Source: Tardiphaga sp. 709 | GTDB lineage: Bacteria > Pseudomonadota > Alphaproteobacteria > Rhizobiales > Xanthobacteraceae | DNA: 64,000 bases | Direction of reading: 5' to 3' | Assembly (NCBI RefSeq): GCF_032401055.1 | Contig: NZ_CP135529.1 | Location: 4,896,501 to 4,960,500 of the forward strand | Shown here: positions 55,794 to 64,000 of the stretch, piece by piece | Numbering within the stretch: the first letter of the stretch is position 1 | How the letters are laid out: every line of letters begins with the position of its first letter | Translations under genes and position numbers: made by a program | Notes under the pieces: generated by a model | Database searches by the model: none | Seen by the model: the letters and a program-made list of their open reading frames with translations, nothing else | What the model was told of the DNA's origin: nothing

Positions 55794-56254
55794 GCACGAA
55801 GGTCGTACTGCGGCCGGCGCAGCGCGACGATGTCACTGCAATTGTGGCGATGCTGGCCGATGATGCGCTCGGCCGTGGCCGCGAGCGTATCGAGGATCCG
55901 CTGCCGCAATCTTATTACGAGGCCTTCGATAAACTCGCACGTGACCCAAATATCCAGTTGATGGTTGCAGAGGGCGGCGACGGCAGCGTGGTCGGATGCC
56001 TGCAGCTCTGCATCCTGCCGGGCTTGAGTTCGCAGGGCGCTTCGCGAGCGCTCATCGAGGATGTTCGTGTGTCGACGACGCTGCGCAGCCAGGGCATCGG
56101 TGAACTGCTGGTGCGATGGGCCATCGGCGAGGCACAGGCGAGGGGATGCAAACTCGTCGAGCTGCTGACGCATCAGACCCGGGTCGATGCTCAGCGCTTC
56201 TACAAGCGGCTCGGTTTCGCCGACAGCCATGTCGGCATGACGTTCCGCTTCTAG
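55790..56254 (+). CDS. GNAT family N-acetyltransferase
   Basis: This 154-aa protein has the GNAT fold pattern: VVLRPAQRDDVTAIVAMLAD (motif C), VVGCLQLCILPGLSSQGASRAL and DVRVSTTLRSQGIGELLVRWA (motif A, with the Q-x-x-G-x-G/A acetyl-CoA loop RSQGIG), and ELLTHQTRVDAQRFYKRLGF (motif B). The substrate is unknown. Its ATG overlaps the GST stop by 4 nt, so it is co-translated with it. Confidence 0.92.
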   Translation: MSTKVVLRPAQRDDVTAIVAMLADDALGRGRERIEDPLPQSYYEAFDKLARDPNIQLMVAEGGDGSVVGCLQLCILPGLSSQGASRALIEDVRVSTTLRSQGIGELLVRWAIGEAQARGCKLVELLTHQTRVDAQRFYKRLGFADSHVGMTFRF

Positions 56255-56352
56255 GCCACGCGCGATCACGATGCCGTGCGGTGTCGGAACGACGAACGAG
56301 GCCAGCGGTTGCCCATCATCATCAGCAGCATCAATCAATGATGGAGCTGTCC

Positions 56353-56651
56353 ATGCAATCCCGATTCGGTCTTTCCGCCATCATCGTTGCCTCGCTTCTG
56401 GCCTCGACCACATTCGCTTCCGCCCAGGGGCCGGCACGGATGGTATCACGGGCGCTCCGGTGACACAGATGCCGAGCCCGAATGTCTCGCCGCCTCCCGC
56501 AACGGGTACAACAGGCATGGGCGGTGGTACGAGTCAGCCGGGCGCACCGAACACGACGACGCCGGGACGCATCGGCACCGGCGCGTCGCCGAGCGGCTTA
56601 CCTGGCGATAATCCGAATGCGCCGGGTTTTCCCGGCAAGGTCGGACGATAG
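56353..56651 (+). pseudogene. Frameshifted gene for a small secreted Gly/Pro-rich protein
   Basis: The first frame gives a signal peptide (MQSRFGLSAIIVASLLASTT and FASAQ) from ATG 56353, with GGAG upstream. That frame stops at 56463. The next frame continues GTDGITGAPVTQMPSPNVSP and then PPATGTTGMGGGTSQPGAP to GFPGKVGR at 56651. One extra G in the run at 56426-56430 (CAGGGGCC) would join them as AQGAGTDGIT. It is therefore a recent frameshift, a sequencing error in a G run, or programmed frameshifting. The mature part is disordered. Confidence 0.65.
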
Positions 56652-56693
56652 GCGTTTCGCTCACAAGAGCGAGTGAGCTGCAACCTCAAACGC

Positions 56694-56716
56694 AAAGGCA
56701 GCGATCGCTGCCTTTT
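56694..56716 (+). terminator. Intrinsic terminator
   Basis: AAAGGCAGCGATCGCTGCCTTT is a perfect 22-nt palindrome followed by further T residues. Confidence 0.9.
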
Positions 56717-56899
56717 TCATTGACCGCCCGTGTTCGCTCTTGAGCGGTGAATAACGAGGAGGAGCGCCGGTATCATGTGGCTGTGCGCCTCGTTGTTCCG
56801 GTTAATGACCCGTAAACCAGCAAAGCGCTGATGGGATTTGTTTCGGAACGTGCGGGGACGGGCGACGTATCCCTGTGCGCGGGGACGTTGGAAGGACTC

Positions 56900-57169
56900 A
56901 TGAGCAATTATTCGATCGAGAAGGTCGGCAGCGACTATGTCGTGAAGGTCGACGATCAAAGCGTCATGAAAGTCGGCAGCCGGCGCCGTGCCGCGCAGCT
57001 CGTAGTCGATGCCTCCGAGTTACTGAACGATGTGCCTTTGATGCCAGCCGAAGCTCCATCGTCAGTCGATCTCGCGATGCCCGGGGATGCCCCGTCCGTG
57101 GCTGATCACGCGGCGGCGGGCGATATCGTCACGCCATCAATCACGCGTGATAGCCCGGAAGTCGCTTGA
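56900..57169 (+). CDS. Small soluble protein of unknown function
   Basis: The 89-aa product starts SNYSIEKVGSDYVVKVDDQS and has a basic helix (VGSRRRAAQLVVDASELL), then an acidic and Pro/Ala-rich disordered tail. GGAAGGA lies upstream of ATG 56900, chosen over ATG 56831. It resembles short hypothetical proteins of Bradyrhizobium relatives. Function is unknown. Its stop is 79 nt before serC. Confidence 0.6.
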   Translation: MSNYSIEKVGSDYVVKVDDQSVMKVGSRRRAAQLVVDASELLNDVPLMPAEAPSSVDLAMPGDAPSVADHAAAGDIVTPSITRDSPEVA

Positions 57170-57174
57170 CGCTC

Positions 57175-57248
57175 CGGGTTGGTTCCCATATCCACGCCAG
57201 CGGGACACCTCCCCCCAACGGGAGGCTAGCTATCTGGAAGGATAGAAT
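57175..57248 (+). promoter_or_regulatory. serC: Candidate serC leader RNA
   Basis: Just before serC, CCTCCC (57208-57213) pairs with GGGAGG (57220-57225). Further, CTATC (57230-57234) pairs with GATAG (57241-57245) around the GGAAGGA ribosome binding site (57236-57242). Tandem hairpins with the second masking the ribosome binding site are what I recall for the alphaproteobacterial serC leader motif (Corbino and colleagues, 2005). The position and pairing are seen here; identity with that motif is inferred. Confidence 0.6.
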
Positions 57249-58421
57249 ATGACTGCAGCGAAGCCCGCTTCGCGGCCCAACGTGCCGCATTTCTCCTCCG
57301 GCCCCTGCGCCAAGCGCCCCGGTTGGACCCCCGAAAAACTCTCTGACGCAGCTCTCGGTCGTTCGCACCGTGCCAAGATCGGCAAGAACAAGCTCAAACT
57401 CGCGATCGACCTGACGCGCGAAGTGCTTGAAGTGCCCGCAGATTACCGCATCGGTATCGTGCCGGCATCGGATACGGGCGCTGTCGAGATGGCGCTGTGG
57501 TCGCTGCTCGGGCCGCGTCCCGTCACCACCATCGCCTGGGAATCCTTCGGCGAGGGCTGGGTCTCGGACATCGTCAAGGAGCTGAAGCTCAAGGACGTCA
57601 CCAAGCTGCATGCTGGCTATGGCGAACTCCCCGACCTGTCGAAGGTCGATCCGAGCTCGGACATCGTCTTCACCTGGAACGGCACCACCTCCGGCGTGCG
57701 CGTGCCGAATGCCGACTGGATCAAGGCTGACCGCGAAGGCCTGACCATTTGCGACGCCACCTCGGCCGCTTTCGCGCAGCCGCTCGACTGGGCGAAGCTC
57801 GATGTCGTCACCTTCTCCTGGCAGAAGGCGCTCGGCGGCGAAGCTGCACATGGCATGCTCGTTCTCTCGCCGCGCGCCGTTGCGCGTCTCGAAAGCTATA
57901 CGCCGCCGTGGCCGCTGCCGAAGATCTTCCGCATGACCAAGGGCGGCAAGCTCAACGAAGGCATCTTCGTCGGCGAGACCATCAACACGCCGTCGATGCT
58001 GTGCGTCGAGGATTATCTCGATGCGCTCGGCTGGGCCAAGTCGGTTGGAGGCCTCAAGGCGCTGATCGCGCGTGCGGACGCCAACACCAAGGCGCTCGCC
58101 GACTGGAAAGCGAAGACGCCGTGGATCGACTTCCTGGCCGCTGATCCCGCGATCCGCTCCAACACGTCGGTGTGCATGAAGGTTATTGATTCCGCGATCA
58201 CCGCGCTCTCGCCGGACGCGCAGGCTGACTTCGCCAAGAAGCTGGTCGCGGCTGTCGAGAAGGAAAACGCCGGTTTCGACTTCGCGCATTATCGCGATGC
58301 GCCAGCCGGTCTGCGTATCTGGTGTGGTGCCACGGTTGAAGCCAAGGACGTCGAGATCCTCACGCAGTGGATCGACTGGGCTTTCGCCGAAACCAAGGCC
58401 TCGCTCGCCAAGGCGGCGTAG
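57249..58421 (+). CDS. serC: Phosphoserine aminotransferase SerC
   Basis: SerC converts 3-phosphohydroxypyruvate and glutamate to phosphoserine. The 390-aa PLP enzyme has [53 protein letters not shown] and the PLP-binding Lys193 in [10 protein letters not shown]. The alphaproteobacterial SerC subtype is indicated by [11 protein letters not shown]. serA follows after 213 nt on the same strand, giving two consecutive steps of serine synthesis. Confidence 0.96.
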   Translation: MTAAKPASRPNVPHFSSGPCAKRPGWTPEKLSDAALGRSHRAKIGKNKLKLAIDLTREVLEVPADYRIGIVPASDTGAVEMALWSLLGPRPVTTIAWESFGEGWVSDIVKELKLKDVTKLHAGYGELPDLSKVDPSSDIVFTWNGTTSGVRVPNADWIKADREGLTICDATSAAFAQPLDWAKLDVVTFSWQKALGGEAAHGMLVLSPRAVARLESYTPPWPLPKIFRMTKGGKLNEGIFVGETINTPSMLCVEDYLDALGWAKSVGGLKALIARADANTKALADWKAKTPWIDFLAADPAIRSNTSVCMKVIDSAITALSPDAQADFAKKLVAAVEKENAGFDFAHYRDAPAGLRIWCGATVEAKDVEILTQWIDWAFAETKASLAKAA

Positions 58422-58429
58422 TTCTTAAC

Positions 58430-58590
58430 CTCTCCCCGCTCTGGGCGGGGAGAGGTCGGACATCGCGTGTAGCGCGATGTCCGGGTGAGGGGCAAGGCAC
58501 TCGGTTCACCTCACTTCGGCATTCACGGGTCGGCAAGCGGCCCGTCATCCCGACCTTCTCCCCGTGAGTACGGGGAGAAGGAGCCTGCTG
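58430..58590. repeat. Hairpin-rich repeat block between serC and serA
   Basis: Three hairpins occur: CCTCTCCCCGC/GCGGGGAGAGG (about 58432-58457), GGACATCGC/GCGATGTCC (about 58461-58482), and TTCTCCCCGT/ACGGGGAGAA (about 58556-58580). The first two and the GGTGAGGGG that follows resemble REP-like elements I recall from Bradyrhizobium relatives. It could reduce read-through from serC into serA. Confidence 0.7.
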
Positions 58591-58634
58591 CGTTTGTCGC
58601 GCCTACACTGGCTCCCATTTCGAGGATCACATCC

Positions 58635-60224
58635 ATGACCGCCCCAAAAGTTCTCATTTCCGACGCTCTCTCTCCCGCCGCCGTGCAGATCTTTCGGGAT
58701 CGCGGCATCGACGTCGACTTCCAGCCGAACCTCGGCAAGGACAAGGACAAGCTTGCCGAGATCATCGGCAACTATGACGGACTCGCCATTCGCTCGGCCA
58801 CCAAGGCAACCGCGAAGATCCTTGAAAGGGCGACACGCCTGAAGGTGATCGGCCGCGCCGGCATCGGCGTCGACAATGTCGAAATTCCCGCGGCGACCGC
58901 CAAGGGCATCATCGTGATGAACACGCCGTTCGGCAATTCGATCACCACGGCCGAACATGCGATCACTTTGATGCTCTCGCTCGCCCGCGAGATCCCGCAG
59001 GCCGATGCGTCGACGCAGGCCGGCAAGTGGGAGAAGAACCGCTTCATGGGCGTCGAGATCACCGGCAAGACGCTGGGCGTGATCGGTTGCGGCAATATCG
59101 GCGCCATCGCGGCCGACCGCGCGCTCGGTCTGCGCATGAAGGTCATCGCCTTCGATCCGTTCCTGTCGCCGGAGCGTGCCAAGGACATCGGCGTCGAGAA
59201 GGTCGAACTCGACGACCTCCTCAAGCGCGCCGACTTCATCACGCTGCACACGCCGCTCACAGAGAAGACGAAGAACATCATCGATGCCGCAGCGATCGCC
59301 AAGATGAAGCCCGGCGTGCGCATCATCAATTGCGCCCGCGGCGGTCTGGTTGACGAGCAGGCGCTCGTCGATGCGTTGAACTCCAAACATGTCGCCGGTG
59401 CTGCCTTCGACGTGTTTGTCGAGGAGCCGGCCACCAAGAACGTGCTGTTCGGCCATCCCAATGTGATCTGTACGCCGCATCTGGGTGCATCGACCACCGA
59501 AGCGCAGGAGAATGTCGCGCTGCAGGTCGCCGAGCAGATGTCGGATTATCTGCTGTCGGGCGCCATCTCCAACGCGGTCAACTTCCCGTCGATCACCGCG
59601 GAAGAAGCGCCGAAGCTGAAGCCGTTCATCGAACTCGCCGAGAAGCTCGGTTCGTTCGCGGGTCAGCTCACCGAGACCGGAATTGCCAAGGTGCAGATCA
59701 CCTATGAAGGCGCGGTCGCCGAAATGAAGATCAAGGCCCTGACGTCTGCTGCACTGAGCGGATTGCTGCGGCCGATGCTCGGCGACGTCAACGTCGTCTC
59801 CGCGCCGGCCGTTGCCAAGGAGCGCGGCATGGTGGTCGATGAAGTGGTACGCGCGGCGCAGAGCGATTACGAAAGCCTGATCACCGTTACGGTTATCACC
59901 GAACGGCAGGAACGCTCGGTGTCCGGCACGGTCTATCATGACGGCAAGCCGCGGCTGGTTGATATCAAGGGCATCCGCGTCGATGCCGAATTCGGGAAGT
60001 CGATGATCTACGTCACCAACGAGGACAAGCCGGGCTTCATCGGAAAGTTCGCCTCGCTGCTCGGCGATGCCAAGGTCAACATCGCAACCTTCCATCTCGG
60101 CCGCAACGAGCAGGGCGGTGACGCCATCGCGCTGGTGGAGATCGACGGCGTTGTGCCGGCCGATGTGCTGAGCAAGGTGCAGGCGCTGCCGCAGGTGAAA
60201 CAGGCCAAGGCGCTGACGTTCTGA
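58635..60224 (+). CDS. serA: D-3-phosphoglycerate dehydrogenase SerA (long form with ACT domain)
   Basis: SerA oxidises 3-phosphoglycerate, the first step of serine synthesis. The 529-aa protein has the NAD domain signature [37 protein letters not shown], the catalytic Glu and His in FVEEPATK and CTPHLGAST, then the intervening ASB domain (about 325-450) and a C-terminal ACT domain (about 455-529, [20 protein letters not shown]) expected to bind serine. I start at ATG 58635 because the family starts there. A terminator follows. Confidence 0.96.
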   Translation: MTAPKVLISDALSPAAVQIFRDRGIDVDFQPNLGKDKDKLAEIIGNYDGLAIRSATKATAKILERATRLKVIGRAGIGVDNVEIPAATAKGIIVMNTPFGNSITTAEHAITLMLSLAREIPQADASTQAGKWEKNRFMGVEITGKTLGVIGCGNIGAIAADRALGLRMKVIAFDPFLSPERAKDIGVEKVELDDLLKRADFITLHTPLTEKTKNIIDAAAIAKMKPGVRIINCARGGLVDEQALVDALNSKHVAGAAFDVFVEEPATKNVLFGHPNVICTPHLGASTTEAQENVALQVAEQMSDYLLSGAISNAVNFPSITAEEAPKLKPFIELAEKLGSFAGQLTETGIAKVQITYEGAVAEMKIKALTSAALSGLLRPMLGDVNVVSAPAVAKERGMVVDEVVRAAQSDYESLITVTVITERQERSVSGTVYHDGKPRLVDIKGIRVDAEFGKSMIYVTNEDKPGFIGKFASLLGDAKVNIATFHLGRNEQGGDAIALVEIDGVVPADVLSKVQALPQVKQAKALTF

Positions 60225-60251
60225 GTGTCCCTCACCTGAACTGACATTGCC

Positions 60252-60282
60252 AAAATCCCCGCCCGAAAGGCGGGGATTTTTC
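60252..60282 (+). terminator. Intrinsic terminator of serA
   Basis: AAATCCCCGCC / GGCGGGGATTT around a CGAA loop, followed by TT. Confidence 0.92.
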
Positions 60283-60423
60283 GTTGTGCGGAAAATTTTC
60301 ACATTCAGGTCGGCGCGGCAGGTTGCCCCCGCCCGCACGTGTAAGGATTTGGGAACACTACCCCGATACATTTTACTCCGAGGAATCAGCGATCGAAAAT
60401 CGCACGCCCGGGGGAATACAGCC

Positions 60424-62103
60424 GTGAAGCTCGCCAATATCCGTATTACGTACAAGCTCGTCGTTCTGGTGGCCGTCACCATGATCGGCCTCTGCGCCGC
60501 GGGCATTCTGGCCGCCTATATGGTCAAGAGCGAGATGCTCTCTGCGCGAACCGAGCAGCTGAAGTCGATCGTCGAAATCGGGACCAACGTCGCGGCCAGC
60601 ATCCAGAAAGATGTCGCAGCAGGCAAGCTCACCAAGGAAGCCGCAACCGCCGAGCTGGTGCGCCGCATCGAGCCGATGACCTATGACAATGGCAACTATC
60701 TGTTCATCTACACGATGGACGGCGAGGTGGTTCATCTGCCGGGCTTCAAGGCGGGATCCAACCGGCTGGACGTCAAGGTCAGCGGCGTTGCCATTACGCG
60801 TGAATTCCGCGACGGCGTCGCAGCCAACGGCACGAAGATTCTGACCTACGAATTCCAGAAACCCAATGAGCAGGTTCCGTCGCGCAAGATGGGTTATGCC
60901 GCGGCGCTTCCTGGCTGGAACATGTTCATTGCCACCGGTGCCTATCTCGATGACCTCGACGCCCATCTGAAGCCGATCATCTGGGCGCTCGGCCTGGCCA
61001 TGCTGGCCATTGCCGCAGTGGCGGGTGCGATCGCGTGGCTCATCGGCCGTAGCATCACCAGGCCGCTCGGCATGCTGGGATCGCGCATGGAGTCGCTCGC
61101 CAATGGTGCGCTGGATGAGGAAATTCCCGGCGTCGGCCGCGGCGATGAAGTCGGCGCGATGGCCAAGACGGTTCAGGTGTTCAAGGACAATGCGCTGCGT
61201 ATCCGCTCGCTCGAAGAGGTCGAGGCGGATGCGCAGGGCCGTATCGCCGCAGAGCGCCGCGCCGCCATGGAGGCGATGGCCACGGATTTCGAGCGCAGCG
61301 TGACGGGCATCGTCCGCTCGGTCTCCACCGCCGCAGTCGGTATGCAGAGCACCGCGCAGTCGATGACGGCGACGGCAAGCGATGCAAGCTCGCGCGCCGC
61401 GACGGTCAGCGCAGCTTCGACGCGCTCGTCCGATAATGTCAGCACGGTTGCGGCGGCTGCGGAGGAATTGTCAGCGTCAGTCAGTGAAGTGCTGCGTCAG
61501 GTATCGGCCTCCAGCGAGATCGCCAGCAAGGCGGTAGGCGATGCCGAGCGCACCAATGCCACCGTTCAGATCCTGTCGAGCGGCGCTGAAAAGATCGGCG
61601 AGGTCGTGCAGCTGATCCACAGCATTGCCTCGCAGACCAATCTGCTGGCGCTGAACGCGACCATCGAAGCCGCACGCGCCGGCGAGTCCGGTCGCGGCTT
61701 TGCCGTGGTCGCGTCGGAGGTGAAGGCGCTGGCCAGCCAGACCGCCAAGGCCACTGAGGAAATCTCGGCGCAGGTTGCCGCCATGCAGGCATCGACCAGC
61801 GAGGCCGTTGCATCAATCGGCGCCATCACCGGCACCATCGCGCAGATGAGCCAGATCACCAACACGATCTCTGTCGCGGTGGAGCAGCAGGGGACGGCGA
61901 CGCAGGAAATCGCGCGCAACATTCAGTCGGTATCGGCCGGTGCGAACGAGATCAGCAATCATATCGGCGGCGTCAGCAGCGCAGCCGAAGCAACCGGTTC
62001 GGCTGCATCGCAGGTGCTGTCGAATGCACGGGAGCTCGAGAGCCAGTCCGGCATGCTGCGCACCGCGGTCGACGATTTCCTCACCAAGGTGAGGGCGGCC
62101 TGA
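60424..62103 (+). CDS. Methyl-accepting chemotaxis protein with single-Cache sensor
   Basis: The 559-aa receptor starts at a GTG ([20 protein letters not shown]) with GGGGGA upstream. It has TM1 (about 12-33), a periplasmic sCache domain (about 35-185, [20 protein letters not shown] and [16 protein letters not shown]), TM2 (about 188-210), HAMP (about 205-260) and a cytoplasmic signalling domain whose tip is [20 protein letters not shown]. Its ligand is probably a small carboxylate or amino acid, as for related Cache receptors; the sequence does not identify it. A related receptor follows. Confidence 0.93.
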   Translation: MKLANIRITYKLVVLVAVTMIGLCAAGILAAYMVKSEMLSARTEQLKSIVEIGTNVAASIQKDVAAGKLTKEAATAELVRRIEPMTYDNGNYLFIYTMDGEVVHLPGFKAGSNRLDVKVSGVAITREFRDGVAANGTKILTYEFQKPNEQVPSRKMGYAAALPGWNMFIATGAYLDDLDAHLKPIIWALGLAMLAIAAVAGAIAWLIGRSITRPLGMLGSRMESLANGALDEEIPGVGRGDEVGAMAKTVQVFKDNALRIRSLEEVEADAQGRIAAERRAAMEAMATDFERSVTGIVRSVSTAAVGMQSTAQSMTATASDASSRAATVSAASTRSSDNVSTVAAAAEELSASVSEVLRQVSASSEIASKAVGDAERTNATVQILSSGAEKIGEVVQLIHSIASQTNLLALNATIEAARAGESGRGFAVVASEVKALASQTAKATEEISAQVAAMQASTSEAVASIGAITGTIAQMSQITNTISVAVEQQGTATQEIARNIQSVSAGANEISNHIGGVSSAAEATGSAASQVLSNARELESQSGMLRTAVDDFLTKVRAA

Positions 62104-62395
62104 GTCAAATCCTTCCCCGAGCGCGGCTTCGCTGTGCTCGGGGAGCTACCAGGCTGGGACTTGCCTGAACGATTGAGCTTCGGCCGCTGCGTCGTATCGC
62201 TGCACCACCAAATTAAAATCTGCACAATGATAGTTCATATAGGTGCATAGCTACCTGTTGCGGGACTTTTAGCGCATTCGAGGTAACCTGTAACCGCGGT
62301 TGCAAAAACGGAACTACACACCACTTCACGAACTCGAAACTACACCCTGCGATGGTGACTCGCTTATTTCAGCGCGCCTTACAGGGATACTTCCC
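62104..62395. other. Intergenic gap between the two chemoreceptor genes
   Basis: This 292-nt gap contains a CCCCGAGC/GCTCGGGG dyad (about 62114-62143) without a T run, probably marking the end of the first transcript. The rest is AT-richer and likely holds the promoter of the second receptor gene; no other gene is seen. Confidence 0.45.
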
Positions 62396-64000
62396 ATGAA
62401 TCGTTTGAAAATTTCGATCGGCCTTCGCCTCTACAGCATCATTGGCTTGAGCTTTCTTGGCCTCGCCGGGCTGGCCTGGATGCAGCTGAACACCCTCGGC
62501 GACTCCCTCAAGCAGCAGCGCCAGAGCGAATTGACCCATCTTACGGAGCTGGCGCTCGGCATCGCGCAGGAAGAATACGCGACGATTCAGCGTAGCGGCG
62601 TGTCGGACGAGGCCGCGCGCAAGACCGCAGCGGCGCGTATCGGCAAACTGCGCTACGGCAATGGCGATTACTTCTGGATCAACGACCTGCAGCCGCGCAT
62701 GGTGATGCATCCGATCAAGCCCGAGATGAACGGTAGCGATCTCTCCGGCAACAAGGATCCGAACGGCAAGCGGCTGTTTGTCGAATTCGCCGATGTCGTG
62801 AAGAAGCAGAAGGCTGGCTTCGTCGACTATCTGTGGCCCAAGCCCGGCAAGGACGCACCGCAGCCGAAGCTCTCTTATGTCGTCGGTTTCGAGCCCTGGG
62901 GCTGGGTCATCGGCACCGGCGTCTATATCGACGACTTGCAGGTACAGCTCTGGGAGAGTGCGCGCACCGTGATGATCGCGGCACTCGCGGTCATTGTCAT
63001 TCTCGGCGCGCTTGCCTGGATGATTGGCCGCAGCATCACCATTCCGCTTCGCCGGCTTGGCGCGCGCATGCGCGGTCTCGCCGATGGTGCGCTGGATGAA
63101 GCGATCCCCGACGTCGATCGGGGCGACGAGATCGGCGCCATGGCCGCAACGGTTCAGGTGTTCAAGGACAATGCGGTGCGCATTCGCGGGCTGGACAAGA
63201 TCGAGGTGGAATCGCAGGCCCGTGCTGCTGCCGAACGCCGTGCGGCGATGGAGAGCCTCGCCGATGATTTCGAGCGCAGCGTCAACGGCATCGTGCGTTC
63301 CGTCTCCACCGCTGCGGCCGGTATGCAGAGCACCGCGCAGTCGATGACGGCGACGGCCAGCGACGCGAGCTCGCGCGCATCGACGGTCGGTGCGGCATCG
63401 GCGCGCTCATCTGACAATGTGAGCACGGTTGCCGCCGCGGCTGAAGAACTATCGGCATCGGTCAGCGAAGTGCTGCGTCAGGTGGCGGCGTCGAGCGACA
63501 TCGCCAGCAAGGCAGTGGGCGATGCGGAGCGCACCAATGCGACGGTGCAGCAGCTCTCCAGCGGCGCTGAGAAGATCGGCGAGGTCGTGCAGCTGATCCA
63601 CAACATCGCCTCGCAGACCAATCTGCTTGCGCTCAACGCGACCATTGAAGCGGCACGTGCAGGTGAATCCGGCCGTGGCTTTGCGGTCGTCGCGTCGGAA
63701 GTGAAGGCACTGGCGAGCCAGACGGCCAAGGCCACCGAGGAAATCTCGGCGCAGGTTGCAGCGATGCAGGCGTCGACGCAGGAGGCTGTCAACTCGATCA
63801 ACGCCATCACCGGTACGATCGCGCAGATGAGCCAGATCACCACGACGATCTCGTCGGCCGTGGAAGAGCAGGGGTCGGCCACGCAGGAGATCGCGCGCAA
63901 CATCCAGTCGGTTGCCGCTGGCTCGAGCGAGGTCAGCGCTCATATCGGCGGCGTCAGCGCAGCGGCGGAAGCAACGGGGCAGGCGGCAGGCATGGTGCTG
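62396..64000 (+). CDS. Methyl-accepting chemotaxis protein with single-Cache sensor (partial at window end)
   Basis: At least 535 aa are encoded from ATG 62396 to the last base, with no stop, so the C-terminus lies outside the window. There is TM1 ([16 protein letters not shown]), a sCache-2 type sensor (about 30-190, with [20 protein letters not shown] and [13 protein letters not shown]), TM2, HAMP and a signalling domain with the same [20 protein letters not shown] tip. From HAMP onward it is almost identical to the preceding receptor, whereas the sensor domains differ strongly. It will end after about 25-30 more residues if like its neighbour. Confidence 0.93.
   Translation, partial: MNRLKISIGLRLYSIIGLSFLGLAGLAWMQLNTLGDSLKQQRQSELTHLTELALGIAQEEYATIQRSGVSDEAARKTAAARIGKLRYGNGDYFWINDLQPRMVMHPIKPEMNGSDLSGNKDPNGKRLFVEFADVVKKQKAGFVDYLWPKPGKDAPQPKLSYVVGFEPWGWVIGTGVYIDDLQVQLWESARTVMIAALAVIVILGALAWMIGRSITIPLRRLGARMRGLADGALDEAIPDVDRGDEIGAMAATVQVFKDNAVRIRGLDKIEVESQARAAAERRAAMESLADDFERSVNGIVRSVSTAAAGMQSTAQSMTATASDASSRASTVGAASARSSDNVSTVAAAAEELSASVSEVLRQVAASSDIASKAVGDAERTNATVQQLSSGAEKIGEVVQLIHNIASQTNLLALNATIEAARAGESGRGFAVVASEVKALASQTAKATEEISAQVAAMQASTQEAVNSINAITGTIAQMSQITTTISSAVEEQGSATQEIARNIQSVAAGSSEVSAHIGGVSAAAEATGQAAGMVL

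Noticed and set aside
58545-60506. Minus-strand open frame of 653 codons opposite serA
   Set aside because: It is antisense to the well-supported serA gene. Long antisense frames are common in GC-rich coding DNA and the product shows no recognisable domain.

Overview
The window looks like a chromosomal segment of an alphaproteobacterium of the Bradyrhizobium / Rhodopseudomonas / Afipia group (Nitrobacteraceae). The reasons are a high GC content throughout, the order lgt - MidA-type methyltransferase - pgeF opposite a UbiK-like gene, the order rplY-pth-ychF, paired DUF992 proteins, and several palindromic intergenic repeats of a kind I associate with this group. I made the assignment from gene content and memory, without a search. 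No rRNA, tRNA, CRISPR array, transposase or prophage was recognised.

Layout. 0-6.1 kb is housekeeping: pgeF, methyltransferase and lgt on minus; ubiK-like, rplY, pth and ychF on plus. 6.2-12.8 kb holds small membrane or unknown proteins, two tandem MaoC-type hydratases, an NTF2-like protein, a thioredoxin-like [2Fe-2S] protein and a DctA-type symporter. 13-15.8 kb has an S1C protease without a signal peptide, a protein with two GrlR-like domains, and a solute-binding protein. 15.8-17.2 kb is an accessory patch: a structured repeat, then an AT-richer, translationally coupled pair (41-aa membrane protein plus a HEPN-like protein). 17.3-21.9 kb has an extended uvrB, an EF-hand protein and a polytopic membrane protein.

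22-25.9 kb holds an ECF sigma / anti-sigma operon divergent from a DUF4394 gene. Mirror-image promoter elements (TGCATCC-N16/17-GGTAG) lie between them. A decayed second copy of the anti-sigma 3' end lies 1.6 kb away, on the far side of an AT-richer lipoprotein gene. 26-39.4 kb mixes glutathione S-transferases, a PAS-PAS-GGDEF protein, a DUF1800/DUF1501 pair, an aldo/keto reductase, an acyltransferase, a PAS protein, a PQQ-type sugar dehydrogenase and a GT87-like protein. 39.5-49.7 kb has an aspartate-type aminotransferase, two DUF992 proteins, an EF-G-like GTPase, a small P-loop kinase-like protein, an XRE regulator with a 41-bp perfect palindrome in front of a SulP transporter, aroE, a DUF5666-like protein and a hydrolase. 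49.7-64 kb has lldD, glmM, two outer-membrane beta-barrels, GST plus GNAT, a frameshifted secreted protein, serC with a candidate serC leader, serA, and two tandem Cache-type chemoreceptors, the second cut by the window end.

Connections between genes: serC and serA carry two consecutive steps of serine synthesis; aroE and glmM serve aromatic amino-acid and cell-wall precursor synthesis; lgt serves lipoprotein maturation. The sigma / anti-sigma / DUF4394 unit is the clearest self-contained regulatory circuit. Nothing here can be shown to be a wholly new system from sequence alone. The best candidates for follow-up are the HEPN-like pair, the ECF promoter pair with its duplicated anti-sigma tail, and the 41-bp palindrome.
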